Numbered from the stretch's first letter, positions 53,023 to 62,085 are shown. The stretch: 64,000 nucleotides of DNA from Lachnospiraceae bacterium Marseille-Q4251 (GCA_018223435.1 JAGTTO010000001.1:1736001-1800000), one strand, 5' to 3'. Program-made: numbers and translations. The notes: generated by a model from the sequence alone, not told the origin.

Positions 53023-54702
53023 TTACTCGATTCCGTCTGGAAGCTCGCAGCCAAGCTGCTCTGCAACGGCTTTGATATTCTCTCTTCCGCCCTGATCCAG
53101 CCACTCGTTTACATAGGTATCCCACTCGTCGAAGCTTCTCTCACCGGTTGCGAATTTGTATTCCTGAGCGGATACAAACTCGTTGAGGTTCGGCTGAATC
53201 TCTGCCGGAAGGGTGTAAAGCAGGCCGGTATTCTCCCAACGATCCATCTCTGCAAGTGCTGCATTGCTGTTGTTGATCGCATCTGCTCTCGGCTGTGCTT
53301 CTTCGCTCTCGGCATACTCATCCTGCCATTTCAGGGTGTAACCGAAGTTCTGCCATGGAGCCAGTGCCAGGTTATCAGTACCATAGGTTCCGTTGAATCC
53401 CGGATGATCCTGAGATACATAGCAGAAAGATCTTCCGTCTTCTTTGTACTCTCTTACGTCGCCGTCATAATCCGGATATACATCCAGTCCACCGCCCTGT
53501 ACAGTCTGGAAATAAGCTTCTCCGCCGTAAACCATTGCGTCGAGGATATGGCAGATTCTCATAAGCTTGCCGTCGTCGCCTTCTACGTTAGATTTCGGGA
53601 TTGCCAGCAGTACGCCCGGGTTTCCGCCTGCTCCGCCTTTACCATTTTCAAAAGGCATGGAGGGAAGGAAGGTCCAGTTTGCAGCTTTGGATGCATCGTT
53701 GCCCTGGAAGGTTACATACTCCTGATACAGGTTGCTGGCCGGGTAACGAACCATACCAATCTTATCATTCAGAGTGTAGGATTTTGCCTGCTCCCACTCG
53801 ATGGAGTACCAGTCAACAGGCAGAACGCCCTCGCTACACAGTTTGTTGATAAATTCCAGAGTCTGCTTACGGGTGCCGTTCAGCATCGGAGCAGATAATT
53901 TGCCATCTTCGCCAACGGTGTAGTTGGGGTTGCCGTATGCGGTGCCAAAGCCGTCCAGCATACCAAGTCCGGAACCGCCGCCTGCTCCCAGCATGAAGTA
54001 GGTGTCATCCTGTCCGTTTCCATCCGGATCATTGAAGGTACAAGCTTTCGCATACTCAAGAAGTTCTTCTTCTGTAGTCGGCATCTCCATGCCAAGGTTG
54101 TCCAGCCAGTCCTGACGAATTGCCAGATTCCAGATATCGCCGTCCTGGATCGCATATTTGGTCACGAAGGGGATGGTTCCATCTTCCATGGTGGAATACT
54201 GAAGCAGTGTCTTCGTCACGAATTTCTGGGTCTGAGGCATATAGGGGTACATATCCTTAGCGTCTACCAGCAGTCCCTGTCCGCCAAGAGTAAAGCCCAT
54301 CTCTTTGGAGCTGAGGGTAATCAGATCCGGCACATCTCCGCCTGCAAAAGCGGTGGAAAGGAAGGTTTCCTGGTCGGCGCTTGCTACGGTCTCAAAGCTC
54401 AGGGTCACGTTATATTTCTCTTCCAGCCATGCCTTAATGGGATCGTCATCAGGTACGGTAGCACCATAGTTATAGGTTTCAAATGACAGATCATAATGTA
54501 CGCTCATATCATCATAATCATAATAGCCATCCTCTGCCTGTGTGGGGCTTGCCGGCATAGCATCCGGGAACTCAATGTCCTCAAATGCCGGTACCGATGT
54601 TCCCTCGGAAGCTGCCACCGTCATTCCTCCTGCCAGGATTGTCGTCGTCAGGGCCATTGCCGTCGCTGTTGATAAGATCCTTTTCACCTTGTTCCTCTTC
54701 AT
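53023..54702 (-). CDS. Extracellular sugar-binding protein of LplA-type ABC importer
   Basis: A 559-residue solute-binding protein for oligosaccharides, partner of LplB/LplC-type permeases. It has a signal peptide (MKRNKVKRILSTATAMALTT, then TILAGGMTVAAS). The usual lipobox cysteine is absent (AGG in place of AGC), as in the amino-acid binding protein of this window. The body has the long central region typical of the family. I start at the ATG 8 bases after GGAG; a GTG three codons upstream is an alternative. The cargo is probably a rhamnose-containing oligosaccharide, from neighbouring glycosidases. Confidence 0.9.
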   Translation of the reverse strand: MKRNKVKRILSTATAMALTTTILAGGMTVAASEGTSVPAFEDIEFPDAMPASPTQAEDGYYDYDDMSVHYDLSFETYNYGATVPDDDPIKAWLEEKYNVTLSFETVASADQETFLSTAFAGGDVPDLITLSSKEMGFTLGGQGLLVDAKDMYPYMPQTQKFVTKTLLQYSTMEDGTIPFVTKYAIQDGDIWNLAIRQDWLDNLGMEMPTTEEELLEYAKACTFNDPDGNGQDDTYFMLGAGGGSGLGMLDGFGTAYGNPNYTVGEDGKLSAPMLNGTRKQTLEFINKLCSEGVLPVDWYSIEWEQAKSYTLNDKIGMVRYPASNLYQEYVTFQGNDASKAANWTFLPSMPFENGKGGAGGNPGVLLAIPKSNVEGDDGKLMRICHILDAMVYGGEAYFQTVQGGGLDVYPDYDGDVREYKEDGRSFCYVSQDHPGFNGTYGTDNLALAPWQNFGYTLKWQDEYAESEEAQPRADAINNSNAALAEMDRWENTGLLYTLPAEIQPNLNEFVSAQEYKFATGERSFDEWDTYVNEWLDQGGRENIKAVAEQLGCELPDGIE

Positions 54703-54785
54703 AATTTCCACTCCTTTTTTATGATTTTTTTACATAAGGCAGGCTTATACCAGTCCACCATTAAGTTCTCTTTTCCTGGGAAAAC

Positions 54786-55694
54786 TCATCCCTTTACAGA
54801 GCCCGTATACATGCCCTTTACGAAATATTTCTGAAGGAAGGGGTATACGCACAGAATCGGTAATACCGCAAGGATAACGCTGGCCATCTTCATACTCTCG
54901 GAGGTCATCTTTGCATAGGTATTGATGTTTTTCATGATATCCGCGTTGTTGCTCTTCTGAAGCAGATTTCGGATTACGAACTGAGCCGGCCATACGGCGG
55001 AGTTTCTGGAGTTGTAGATCATTGCATCCATCCAGGCATTCCAGTGACCTACTGCTGCAAACAGTCCCAGCGCGCACAAAGTCGGTTTCAGAAGGGGGAT
55101 TGCGATATGGATCATCTTCTGACGCTCATTTGCTCCGTCCAGCTGTGCGGATTCCATGATATCCATCGGGATACCTTCCACAAAGAGTTTGCACACCAGA
55201 ATGCCATAGGTATTTGCCAGGCTCGGAACGATGTATACCCAGAAGGAATTCAGAAGATGCAGGTCTCTGTACAGAATGTAGGTCGGGATGATTCCTCCGC
55301 TCAGTACCATGGTCGTGATGAAAAATACCATGATGCCGTTTTTAAAGGGAAGATCTCCGATTGCCAGAATGTAACCGACCGGAACCGTCAGAATCAGTGC
55401 GGTGCAGACACCCATTGCCGTTCTCACGATCGTGATGCCCATGCCGGAAAAGAAGTCCTTATTCTTAAGCAGGTATTCATAAGCGGCTAAAATCGGCTTC
55501 TGCGGAATGATAACGAAGAAATTCCGCTGGATCATCTCGCCCTCGGATGTGAAGGACATGCCGACCACATACAGGAAGGGAATCAGGCAGCAAAGTACCA
55601 GAAGTCCTACCACAACTGCAATGAAAATCTGGTAGGCAATTTCCTCGCGTGACATTTTAATTTTTATGCCCTTCGGAGCTGTATTCTTTTTCAT
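54786..55694 (-). CDS. Sugar ABC transporter permease, LplC type
   Basis: A 302-residue MalG-like permease with six membrane segments. The EAA loop EGIPMDIMESAQLDGANERQKMIHIAIPLLKPTL is intact. It pairs with the LplB-type permease encoded just upstream (18 bases). No ATPase gene lies in the cluster, which is common because a shared MsmK-type ATPase serves several importers. Confidence 0.94.
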   Translation of the reverse strand: MKKNTAPKGIKIKMSREEIAYQIFIAVVVGLLVLCCLIPFLYVVGMSFTSEGEMIQRNFFVIIPQKPILAAYEYLLKNKDFFSGMGITIVRTAMGVCTALILTVPVGYILAIGDLPFKNGIMVFFITTMVLSGGIIPTYILYRDLHLLNSFWVYIVPSLANTYGILVCKLFVEGIPMDIMESAQLDGANERQKMIHIAIPLLKPTLCALGLFAAVGHWNAWMDAMIYNSRNSAVWPAQFVIRNLLQKSNNADIMKNINTYAKMTSESMKMASVILAVLPILCVYPFLQKYFVKGMYTGSVKG

Positions 55695-55712
55695 TATGCC
55701 TCTCCTCCTTCC

Positions 55713-56642
55713 TTAGAACATTCCACGTCCGGTTGCTTTCTTTGAAATCTTGTTGGCTGAGAGAATCAGTACCAGACTGATCACGGCCTTCAGCATGGAT
55801 ACCGCTGAACCGACACCGTACTGCATCTGGCCTAAGCCAACCCGGTATACCCAGGTATCAATGACATCTCCCACCTCATATACTGCGGAATTATAAAACA
55901 GAAGAATCTGTTCAAAATCATTATTCAAAATATTACCCAGTGCCATGATCAGTGAGAAGGTGATAACCGGCTTCATGGCCGGGAAAGTAACCGCCTTTAC
56001 CCGCTGAATCGGTCCAGCTCCATCGATCTTTGCTGCTTCATACAGCTGAGTATCTACTGAAGTCAGAGCGGCAAAATACAAAATCGTGTTCCAGCCGACC
56101 TCTTTCCACAGCTGAGAACCGATCAGAAGCGGAACAAAGGCTTTTGAGGAAGTCAGGAAGTTTTCCGGCTGCCCTCCGAACATGCGGATGATTCCATTCA
56201 CAAAACCGTTTCCTGAGAAGAATGCATACACGATACCATAAATGATTACCCAGGAAAAGAAATGCGGAATGTATACCATCGTCTGACAGAACTTCTGATA
56301 CGCTTTATTCTTCAGATCAAAAATAGCGATGGTAAGAAGAATTGGCGGAATCGTGGTGAAGACCAGACGGCAGACACTGATGAACAGCGTATTTTTCAGA
56401 AGTTTGAAAATCTCCGGATTGCTGAATACATATTTGTAGTTCTGCAGGCCCACCCACGGAGCGCCGGAAATCGTACTTCCTATTTTCATTTCCTTGAATG
56501 AAAGCTCAAATCCCCAGAAAATCGGTATATACAACATCACAAAATAATAGGCCATTGCAACAAGCAGTACCAGATATAAGAGCTTGTATTTTTTAAGTCT
56601 TTTTACCAATGATTTCATTTTTATGCTTTGTGTTTTAGTCAT
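55713..56642 (-). CDS. Sugar ABC transporter permease, LplB type
   Basis: A 309-residue MalF-like permease with six membrane segments and the coupling loop TQLYEAAKIDGAGPIQRVKAVTFPAMKP. I start at the ATG 5 bases after AAAGGTGG; the longer frame from 56702 adds a poor N-terminus. It is the first intact gene of the importer operon, with a possible promoter just upstream. Confidence 0.94.
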   Translation of the reverse strand: MTKTQSIKMKSLVKRLKKYKLLYLVLLVAMAYYFVMLYIPIFWGFELSFKEMKIGSTISGAPWVGLQNYKYVFSNPEIFKLLKNTLFISVCRLVFTTIPPILLTIAIFDLKNKAYQKFCQTMVYIPHFFSWVIIYGIVYAFFSGNGFVNGIIRMFGGQPENFLTSSKAFVPLLIGSQLWKEVGWNTILYFAALTSVDTQLYEAAKIDGAGPIQRVKAVTFPAMKPVITFSLIMALGNILNNDFEQILLFYNSAVYEVGDVIDTWVYRVGLGQMQYGVGSAVSMLKAVISLVLILSANKISKKATGRGMF

Positions 56643-56673
56643 ATTTACCACCTTTCTGTGAGAGTATGTATGT

Positions 56674-56679
56674 ATTATA
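56674..56679 (-). promoter_or_regulatory. Possible internal promoter before lplB-type gene
   Basis: Minus-strand TATAAT at 56674-56679, 32 bases before the start codon; no good -35. It could drive the importer operon apart from the decayed upstream gene. Confidence 0.35.
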
Positions 56680-56732
56680 TACAAAATCACGATATCCGGC
56701 AATCTCCATACTTCATATATTTTCCATCAAAA

Positions 56733-57852
56733 TCACTGTTTTCTCTCACCGAAGAAAATACCAGAAAGACTTACATTCTCTCCGCGGATGTGGTTAATAC
56801 GGAAACGGGCCGACCGGTCATAGCGGTAAACGAGGTAGACGCCGCCGCGGTAATCGTGAAGAGCCTGAAGAGGTGCAATGAGGTTTTTCGTCTGCCCGTC
56901 GAACAGCTCCACCATCAGTTCCCGACCCCGTCGCTTCAGAGAGAAGGTTCTCCGTCCCCGCCGCATCTCCGGAATATTCATAATAATCGATCAGACTTAA
57001 GATCCAGTAGAGCTCATAGCTTTCAATCCCGTTGGAGCGCACTGCCGTATAGCGCAGATTTTTCAGGATAAAATCGTAATTGCCGAAGGCAGCCAGCGAA
57101 GCCGCCTGGGAAAGATAGGCGTCCCCGGTCCAGGAATGCCGGTCGCCTCTGTCAACCAGAATCGCAGCCAGATAATCCTCCTTCAGATTCGCCCGCACAT
57201 CATAGGCCGCCGTATACCAGATTTTGTTGAGGAGCTCGTTATCGCTCGCAAAGCTGCCCTCATAGTTGACCGGCTTTGTCTGGCAGACCAGCCGCACAGC
57301 GGTGATCGTGAAAGGACGCTCAAACTTCGTGACCGTGACAAAGCCAAAGCGCACGCCCTCATAGAGTTCGCTGTTCAGCTCCAGCCGATAGGTATCGCCG
57401 TATTTTACCGGTACCGCTGTCTTGGACGGAGACTGGGGTCCCCGGTTGACAATGGCCGGCTGATTGTACTCGCTGACACCAAGCGTCAGATCTCCCGAAA
57501 AATCCGGAGTGTCAATCTCAAGCCAGCCCGCAAATTCCACTCCGAAATCCATAGAGATACAGCCAGGCCCACTGACCTGAACTGCTGCTTTTTCAGCCGT
57601 CAGCGTATTCAGTCCACTGAAACTTTCCGGGCTGCTGCTCCAGACGGAAACCGGCCGCCGAAGAAAAATTTCCAACACATCATCAGCCATTGGTTTTTCC
57701 CAGCGATAAGTCACGAGAGGATCGGGAGAAGCCGGCTGTTCTTCTCCGGAAAAGCTGCCTTTTTCAACATAAGAATAGGGTTCTTCAATGGGGGACTCTC
57801 CAAAAATCGCTCCGGAAGTCTGCATGAGTACCGAAAAAATTTTCTCCTTCAT
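56733..57852 (-). pseudogene. Decayed GH78-like alpha-rhamnosidase (internal deletion plus frameshift)
   Basis: The N-terminal part (about 300 codons from 57852) has a jelly-roll domain and the start of the (alpha/alpha)6 barrel with the catalytic-loop motif VDRGDRHSWTGDA. Near 56915-56935 the frame changes by one base and jumps to a C-terminal tail (VELFDGQTKNLIAPLQALHD, then YLVYRYDRSARFRINHIRGE). Most of the barrel, several hundred residues, is missing. The unshifted frame ends in low-complexity RLPRRRLPRLPL at 56818. It sits first in the operon, divergent from an AraC-type gene. Confidence 0.7.
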
Positions 57853-57902
57853 ATCAACCACACCTTTCGTCATTTTTAATAATAAGAACATTTTTTTCAC
57901 CT

Positions 57903-57911
57903 ATTATATCA
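57903..57911 (-). promoter_or_regulatory. Extended -10 promoter of the rhamnoside importer operon
   Basis: Minus-strand TGATATAAT (hexamer 57903-57908). It drives the decayed GH78 gene and, by read-through, the importer. The weak -35 suggests activation by the divergent AraC-type regulator. Confidence 0.5.
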
Positions 57912-57978
57912 GCAAAATATCCAATTAGCATCCATTTTTTACAAAAAAGGATCCTGCTGGCATCTTTCACTATAAGTA

Positions 57979-57987
57979 TGCTATAAT
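57979..57987 (+). promoter_or_regulatory. Extended -10 promoter of the second AraC-type gene
   Basis: TGCTATAAT (hexamer 57982-57987), about 42 bases before the ATG. Confidence 0.55.
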
Positions 57988-58028
57988 GCTCTTCAGAAAA
58001 CATGCGCGAGCAAAAAAGGAGTACTTCC

Positions 58029-58931
58029 ATGGAGATTCTCAATCTTACCTCAGAAAGTATCTTTCCCTCAAAAGATCTACCCTTTTATATCGGAAAATAC
58101 TATCACACAAATTTTTCCGACTTAAAAATACATACCCATGATTTTATCGAGATCGTCTATGTCTATGACGGAAAAGGGTATCATATTTACAACAACGTCA
58201 CCTATCCCGTATCCAAGGGAGAGCTCTATATCATCAACTCCCGGACACCCCACTGTTTTTATCCCACGGACAAAAGCAATTCGGAGCATCTGGTTGTCTA
58301 CAACCTCTGCTTTCTCCCGGAATTTATCAGCAGCATCAATATTCATCTCCCCATCCTTGTGGAGCTGACCGATATTATGCTGTATAAATCGCTCTACCCC
58401 GACGAAATCATCTACAGTCCGGATCTCAAACTGAGCGGCTCTATGCGGACCGAGATCGAACAGCTCTATGAAAAAATGTACCTGGAATTTACTTCCAAAG
58501 GCATCAATTATGTGGAGCTTCTCCGTCTTTCCCTCTGTGAGCTTCTTCTCAAGATTCACCGCTTTTATCGGCAGAATCATGCCTCGCCGGAGAGCGCCGT
58601 CATCAAATACCGCCATCAGCTGATCCCGGACTGCATCCAGTATCTCAGGGAAAATTATTCCAAAAAAGTCACAATCGAAGAGCTGTCCAACAACTTCTTT
58701 CTGAGCAAAAGCTACCTCTCCAGCCTTTTCAAAAAGGCCACCGGCTCCGGCGTCGTGGAATATCTGCAGCATATCCGCATTGAACGGGCCTGCGAGCTTC
58801 TCACCAATACCACGCTCTCCATCACGGAGATCAGCACCCAGGTTGGCTATACGGATTACCGCTTTTTTAATAAATCTTTCAAAAAAATCACCGGTGTGAC
58901 TGCCCATGAGTATCGGAAAAAGAATGAATGA
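58029..58931 (+). CDS. AraC-family regulator (cupin sensor), rhamnoside locus
   Basis: A 300-residue regulator. The cupin-like sensor has LKIHTHDFIEIVYVYDGKGYHIYN (about 37-60), and the double helix-turn-helix (about 205-300) has VTIEELSNNFFLSKSYLSSLFKKATG and STQVGYTDYRFFNKSFKKITGVTAHEYRK. It is divergent from the importer operon and probably activates it when rhamnosides are present. I start at the ATG 8 bases after AAAGGAG rather than 27 bases upstream. Confidence 0.92.
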   Translation: MEILNLTSESIFPSKDLPFYIGKYYHTNFSDLKIHTHDFIEIVYVYDGKGYHIYNNVTYPVSKGELYIINSRTPHCFYPTDKSNSEHLVVYNLCFLPEFISSINIHLPILVELTDIMLYKSLYPDEIIYSPDLKLSGSMRTEIEQLYEKMYLEFTSKGINYVELLRLSLCELLLKIHRFYRQNHASPESAVIKYRHQLIPDCIQYLRENYSKKVTIEELSNNFFLSKSYLSSLFKKATGSGVVEYLQHIRIERACELLTNTTLSITEISTQVGYTDYRFFNKSFKKITGVTAHEYRKKNE

Positions 58932-58940
58932 TAAGACGCA

Positions 58941-58975
58941 AAAAGGAGCCTCCCTTTTGGGAAGCTCCTTATTTT
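58941..58975. terminator. Bidirectional terminator between AraC-type gene and metY
   Basis: AAGGAGC-CTCCC and GGGA-AGCTCCTT arms around TTTT; T-rich on both sides. Confidence 0.65.
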
Positions 58976-59000
58976 ATAAGAAGGATTTGGCTGTCTTAAA

Positions 59001-60311
59001 TTACTCAGCGATGGCTTTGAATGCCTCGTCCAGGTCCTCGATGATATCGTCGATATTCTCGGTACCGATGGAGAGACGGATAGTGTTCGGTTTGATACCC
59101 TGGTCTGCAAGTTCTTCCTCGTTGAGCTGTGCGTGGGTTGTGGAAGCCGGATGAATAACAAGGGACTTCACGTCTGCTACGTTAGCCAGCAGTGAGAAGA
59201 GCTCCAGATTATCGATGAATTTCTTTGCAGTCTCAGCGCCGCCTTTGATCTCAAAGGTGAAGATGGAACCGCCGCCATTCGGGAAATATTTCTTGTACAG
59301 TGCCTGCTGCTCCGGATCGTCGGAAACAGAGGGATGATGTACTTTCTCTACCTGCGGATGATTATTCAGATACTGAACAACCTTCAGGGCATTTTCCACA
59401 TGACGCTCTACACGAAGAGACAGTGTCTCAAGGCCCTGCAGGAAGAAGAATGCATGGAAGGGAGAGATGGTTGCTCCCGTGTCACGAAGGAGGATCGCAC
59501 GGATCTTGGTCACGAAAGCAGCTGGTCCTGCGGCTTTAGTGAAGCTTACGCCGTGATAGCTCGGGTTCGGCTCCACAAGTGATGGGAATTTGCCGCTTGC
59601 CTCCCAGTCAAATTTGCCGCCGTCCACAATGACACCGCCGATGGTGGTTCCATGGCCGCCGATGAATTTCGTAGCAGAGTGAACCACGATATCCGCACCG
59701 TACTCGATGGGACGTACCAGATACGGAGTTGCAAAGGTGTTATCCACTACCAGGGGGATTTTGTGAGCGTGGGCGATGGCCGCGAGTTTCTCAATATCTA
59801 CCACATCGGAATTCGGGTTTCCGAGGGTTTCCACATGAATAGCTCTGGTATTCTCCTGGATGGCATTCTCCACTTCCTCATAGTTAAACGGATCTACGAA
59901 AGTAGTTTTGATACCGTACTCCGGGAAGGTGTGAGCCAGCAGGTTGTAGGTGCCGCCGTAAATGTTCTTTGCGGCAACGATGTGCTCACCTTCATGAGCC
60001 AGGTTCTGAAGAGTGTATGCGATAGCTGCTGCACCGGAAGCGACAGCCAGAGCTGCTACGCCGCCTTCGAGAGCTGCGATTCTTTTCTCAAAAACATCCT
60101 CGGTCGGGTTGGTCAGACGGCCGTAGATGTTTCCTGCGTCACTCAGACCAAATCTGGCTGCTGCGTGATCGCAGTTGCGGAATACATAGGAAGAAGTCTG
60201 ATAGATTGGAACGGCTCTTGCGTCAGTTACCGGATCCGGCTGCTCCTGTCCTACATGAAGCTGTAAGGTTTCAAATTTTAAATTTCTGTCTGCATAATGT
60301 TTTTTACTCAT
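59001..60311 (-). CDS. metY: O-acetylhomoserine (thiol)-lyase MetY
   Basis: A 436-residue PLP enzyme of the Cys/Met-metabolism family that makes homocysteine from O-acetylhomoserine and sulfide. It has SSYVFRNCDHAAARFGL, the conserved Gly-rich SGAAAI segment and the PLP lysine Lys215 in HSATKFIGGHG. The length favours MetY over shorter cystathionine gamma-lyases. It lies in a sulfur cluster with an IscR-like regulator, a LysR regulator and cysK. It has its own promoter. Confidence 0.95.
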   Translation of the reverse strand: MSKKHYADRNLKFETLQLHVGQEQPDPVTDARAVPIYQTSSYVFRNCDHAAARFGLSDAGNIYGRLTNPTEDVFEKRIAALEGGVAALAVASGAAAIAYTLQNLAHEGEHIVAAKNIYGGTYNLLAHTFPEYGIKTTFVDPFNYEEVENAIQENTRAIHVETLGNPNSDVVDIEKLAAIAHAHKIPLVVDNTFATPYLVRPIEYGADIVVHSATKFIGGHGTTIGGVIVDGGKFDWEASGKFPSLVEPNPSYHGVSFTKAAGPAAFVTKIRAILLRDTGATISPFHAFFFLQGLETLSLRVERHVENALKVVQYLNNHPQVEKVHHPSVSDDPEQQALYKKYFPNGGGSIFTFEIKGGAETAKKFIDNLELFSLLANVADVKSLVIHPASTTHAQLNEEELADQGIKPNTIRLSIGTENIDDIIEDLDEAFKAIAE

Positions 60312-60370
60312 GATCGATACCTCTCTCTATTTTCAACCGTTTTTTATAATTCCTATCTGTTTACGCGGAT

Positions 60371-60400
60371 ATCATATCATGCTTTCCAAACCCTGTCCAA
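60371..60400 (-). promoter_or_regulatory. Promoter of metY
   Basis: Minus-strand TTGGAC (60395-60400), an 18-base spacer and TATGAT (60371-60376) with an upstream TG. I see no SAM riboswitch or T-box in the 60-base leader. Confidence 0.6.
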
Positions 60401-60404
60401 TAGT

Positions 60405-60446
60405 AAAAAAAAACAGCCAGATATAGGTTTTTCCTATATCCAGCTG
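60405..60446 (-). terminator. Terminator overlapping the end of the Rrf2-family gene
   Basis: On the minus strand CAGCTGGATATAGG and CCTATATCTGGCTG (one bulge) around AAAAA, followed by nine T. The regulator's stop codon TAG lies in the 5' arm. Confidence 0.85.
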
Positions 60447-60889
60447 CCTTTATTAAGTTCGACCTGCAGACAGTAATCTTCTTTGTCCTGCTGCCATTCC
60501 AGAAGATCGGCCAGGGTCGTGTGATCCACAACGTCGTTGACGGCGTCGCTGATCTTTTTCCAGAGCATGGCCGTGGCGCAGGTGGACACCCGGTCACAGC
60601 TTCCGTCTTCCGCACAGTCCACAGGAGCCAGACTGCCCTCAGTCACTCGGAGAATCATCCCGACTGTGTACTCTTTGGGATCCATTTTCAGGAGATAACC
60701 GCCCTGGGAACCGCGGACGCTCTTCACATAACCGGCCCGGTTCAGGCTGGAAATGATCTGCTCCAGATATTTTTCAGAAATATCCTGTCTTCCTGCGATG
60801 TCCTTGATGCTCACCGGCTTTCCGTTCCCCTCCGTAGCCAGATCCAGCATCAGCCTCAGTGCGTATCTTCCTTTTGTCGAAATTTTCAT
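60434..60889 (-). CDS. Rrf2-family regulator, IscR-like
   Basis: A 151-residue DNA-binding regulator. The winged helix carries MKISTKGRYALRLMLDLATEG and SEKYLEQIISSLNRAGYVKSVRG. Three cysteines spaced C-x5-C-x5-C (CAEDGSCDRVSTC) are the IscR-type Fe-S ligands, so it probably senses Fe-S or sulfur status. A CymR-like role in cysteine control is the alternative, but CymR lacks this cysteine set. I start at the ATG behind AAAGGAG. It lies between metY and a LysR gene. Confidence 0.92.
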   Translation of the reverse strand: MKISTKGRYALRLMLDLATEGNGKPVSIKDIAGRQDISEKYLEQIISSLNRAGYVKSVRGSQGGYLLKMDPKEYTVGMILRVTEGSLAPVDCAEDGSCDRVSTCATAMLWKKISDAVNDVVDHTTLADLLEWQQDKEDYCLQVELNKGSWI

Positions 60890-60956
60890 ATAACCTTCTC
60901 CTTTTTCCAATACATTTGTGCTTAGTACAGTGAATAGATACTTAATTTCCACTCTA

Positions 60957-61865
60957 CTACTGGGACACATGACAGACAGCCCTAAGCTCCTCCAGATATT
61001 TCTGTCCCAGAGGACTTAAGGCAATGCCTTTCCGCTTCAGGTAGCCGATGGTCATGGTTTCATCGGATTTCAGCCGGACAGCCCCGTAATCTTCTCCGTT
61101 CAGCTCCTCGCAGAGAATTCCGGAACAGAGCGTGTAACCGTTGAGGCCCACCATCAGGTTCAGCATCGTCGCCCGGTCATTGGCCCGAACCAGCCGTTTG
61201 TACTGATAAGTACTTAATACTTCTTCTGCAAAATAAAACGAGTTGTTAGTTCCCTGGTCAAAAGAAAGACAGGGATAATCTTCCAGCTCTTCCAGCGCAA
61301 TTTCTTTTTTATCTGCCAGAGGATGGCCCTTCCAGAGATACACATAGATGCCGCAGTCCTGGATCGGCCAGAACTCCAGATTAGACTCTGCAAAAAGTTT
61401 TGTCAATACCTTCCGGTTGAAATCGTTGAGATATAGGATCCCGATCTCGCTTTTGAAATTCCGTACGTCCTCGATGACCTCATAGGTCTTTGTCTCATGA
61501 ACGGCAAACTCATACTCGTCCATGCCGAACTGTTTCACCATCTCCACAAAAGCCTTTACCGCGAAGGTATAGTGCTGCATGGAAACGCTGAATTTCTTTT
61601 TGACGTCTTTTTTCTCGATGTAGCGGTCTTCCACCAGCTGGTACTGTTCCACCACCTGTCTGGCGTAACCGAGAAACTCTTCTCCCTCCGGTGTCACTGT
61701 CACGCCCCGGTTTGTCCGCTTGAAAAGCTCAAGGCCTATCTCATTTTCCAGCTCCTTGATCGAAGTGGAAAGGCTGGGCTGTGAGATAAAAAGGGAGCGG
61801 GAAGCTTCATTCATGGAATGGGTATCTGCGACACAGATGGCATAGCGCAATTGTGCCAGCGTCAT
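60957..61865 (-). CDS. LysR-family regulator (sulfur locus)
   Basis: A 302-residue LysR regulator. The N-terminal winged helix has NEASRSLFISQPSLSTSIKEL, and the LysR substrate-binding domain (about 90-300) follows. Relatives of CysL/CysR type control cysteine biosynthesis in Firmicutes, and location beside cysK fits this. GGAGGG precedes the ATG. The coinducer cannot be told from the sequence. Confidence 0.88.
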   Translation of the reverse strand: MTLAQLRYAICVADTHSMNEASRSLFISQPSLSTSIKELENEIGLELFKRTNRGVTVTPEGEEFLGYARQVVEQYQLVEDRYIEKKDVKKKFSVSMQHYTFAVKAFVEMVKQFGMDEYEFAVHETKTYEVIEDVRNFKSEIGILYLNDFNRKVLTKLFAESNLEFWPIQDCGIYVYLWKGHPLADKKEIALEELEDYPCLSFDQGTNNSFYFAEEVLSTYQYKRLVRANDRATMLNLMVGLNGYTLCSGILCEELNGEDYGAVRLKSDETMTIGYLKRKGIALSPLGQKYLEELRAVCHVSQ

Positions 61866-61888
61866 GGAAATCCCTCCTTTTCATGGAA

Positions 61889-61927
61889 ACGCCCCAAGGC
61901 AACAAGTGCCCTGGGGCTCCTTTTTTC
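61889..61927. terminator. Hairpin with plus-strand T-run between cysK and the LysR gene
   Basis: GCCCCAAGGCA and TGCCCTGGGGC form a strong stem, and the T-run (TCCTTTTTTC) is on the plus strand. Both flanking genes run on the minus strand, so its orientation is unexpected. Confidence 0.6.
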
Positions 61928-61941
61928 TTATATAGATTACT

Positions 61942-62085
61942 CGTAACTATTCAGAAGCCACTATTCCGCGAGGTGTTTTGGCATGAATATGCCAAAATCC
62001 CGAGGGTTGCACGCAAAAATCCCATCGCCGAAGACGATTTTCATTGGATTTTTGCTCGTAACTGTGAAGGTACTGAACAGTTACG
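61942..62085. repeat. Family A structured repeat, variant core (after cysK)
   Basis: Ends CGTAACTATTCAG and CTGAACAGTTACG (12 of 13 bases inverted-repeat match). The core differs from copies 1 and 2 and contains TTTTGGCAT/ATGCCAAAA (61976-61997) and GCAAAAATCC/GGATTTTTGC (62013-62055). It begins one base after the cysK stop. Confidence 0.75.

Noticed and set aside
60312..60433. SAM riboswitch or T-box before metY
   Set aside because: The leader is only about 60 bases and shows no such structure or specifier loop.
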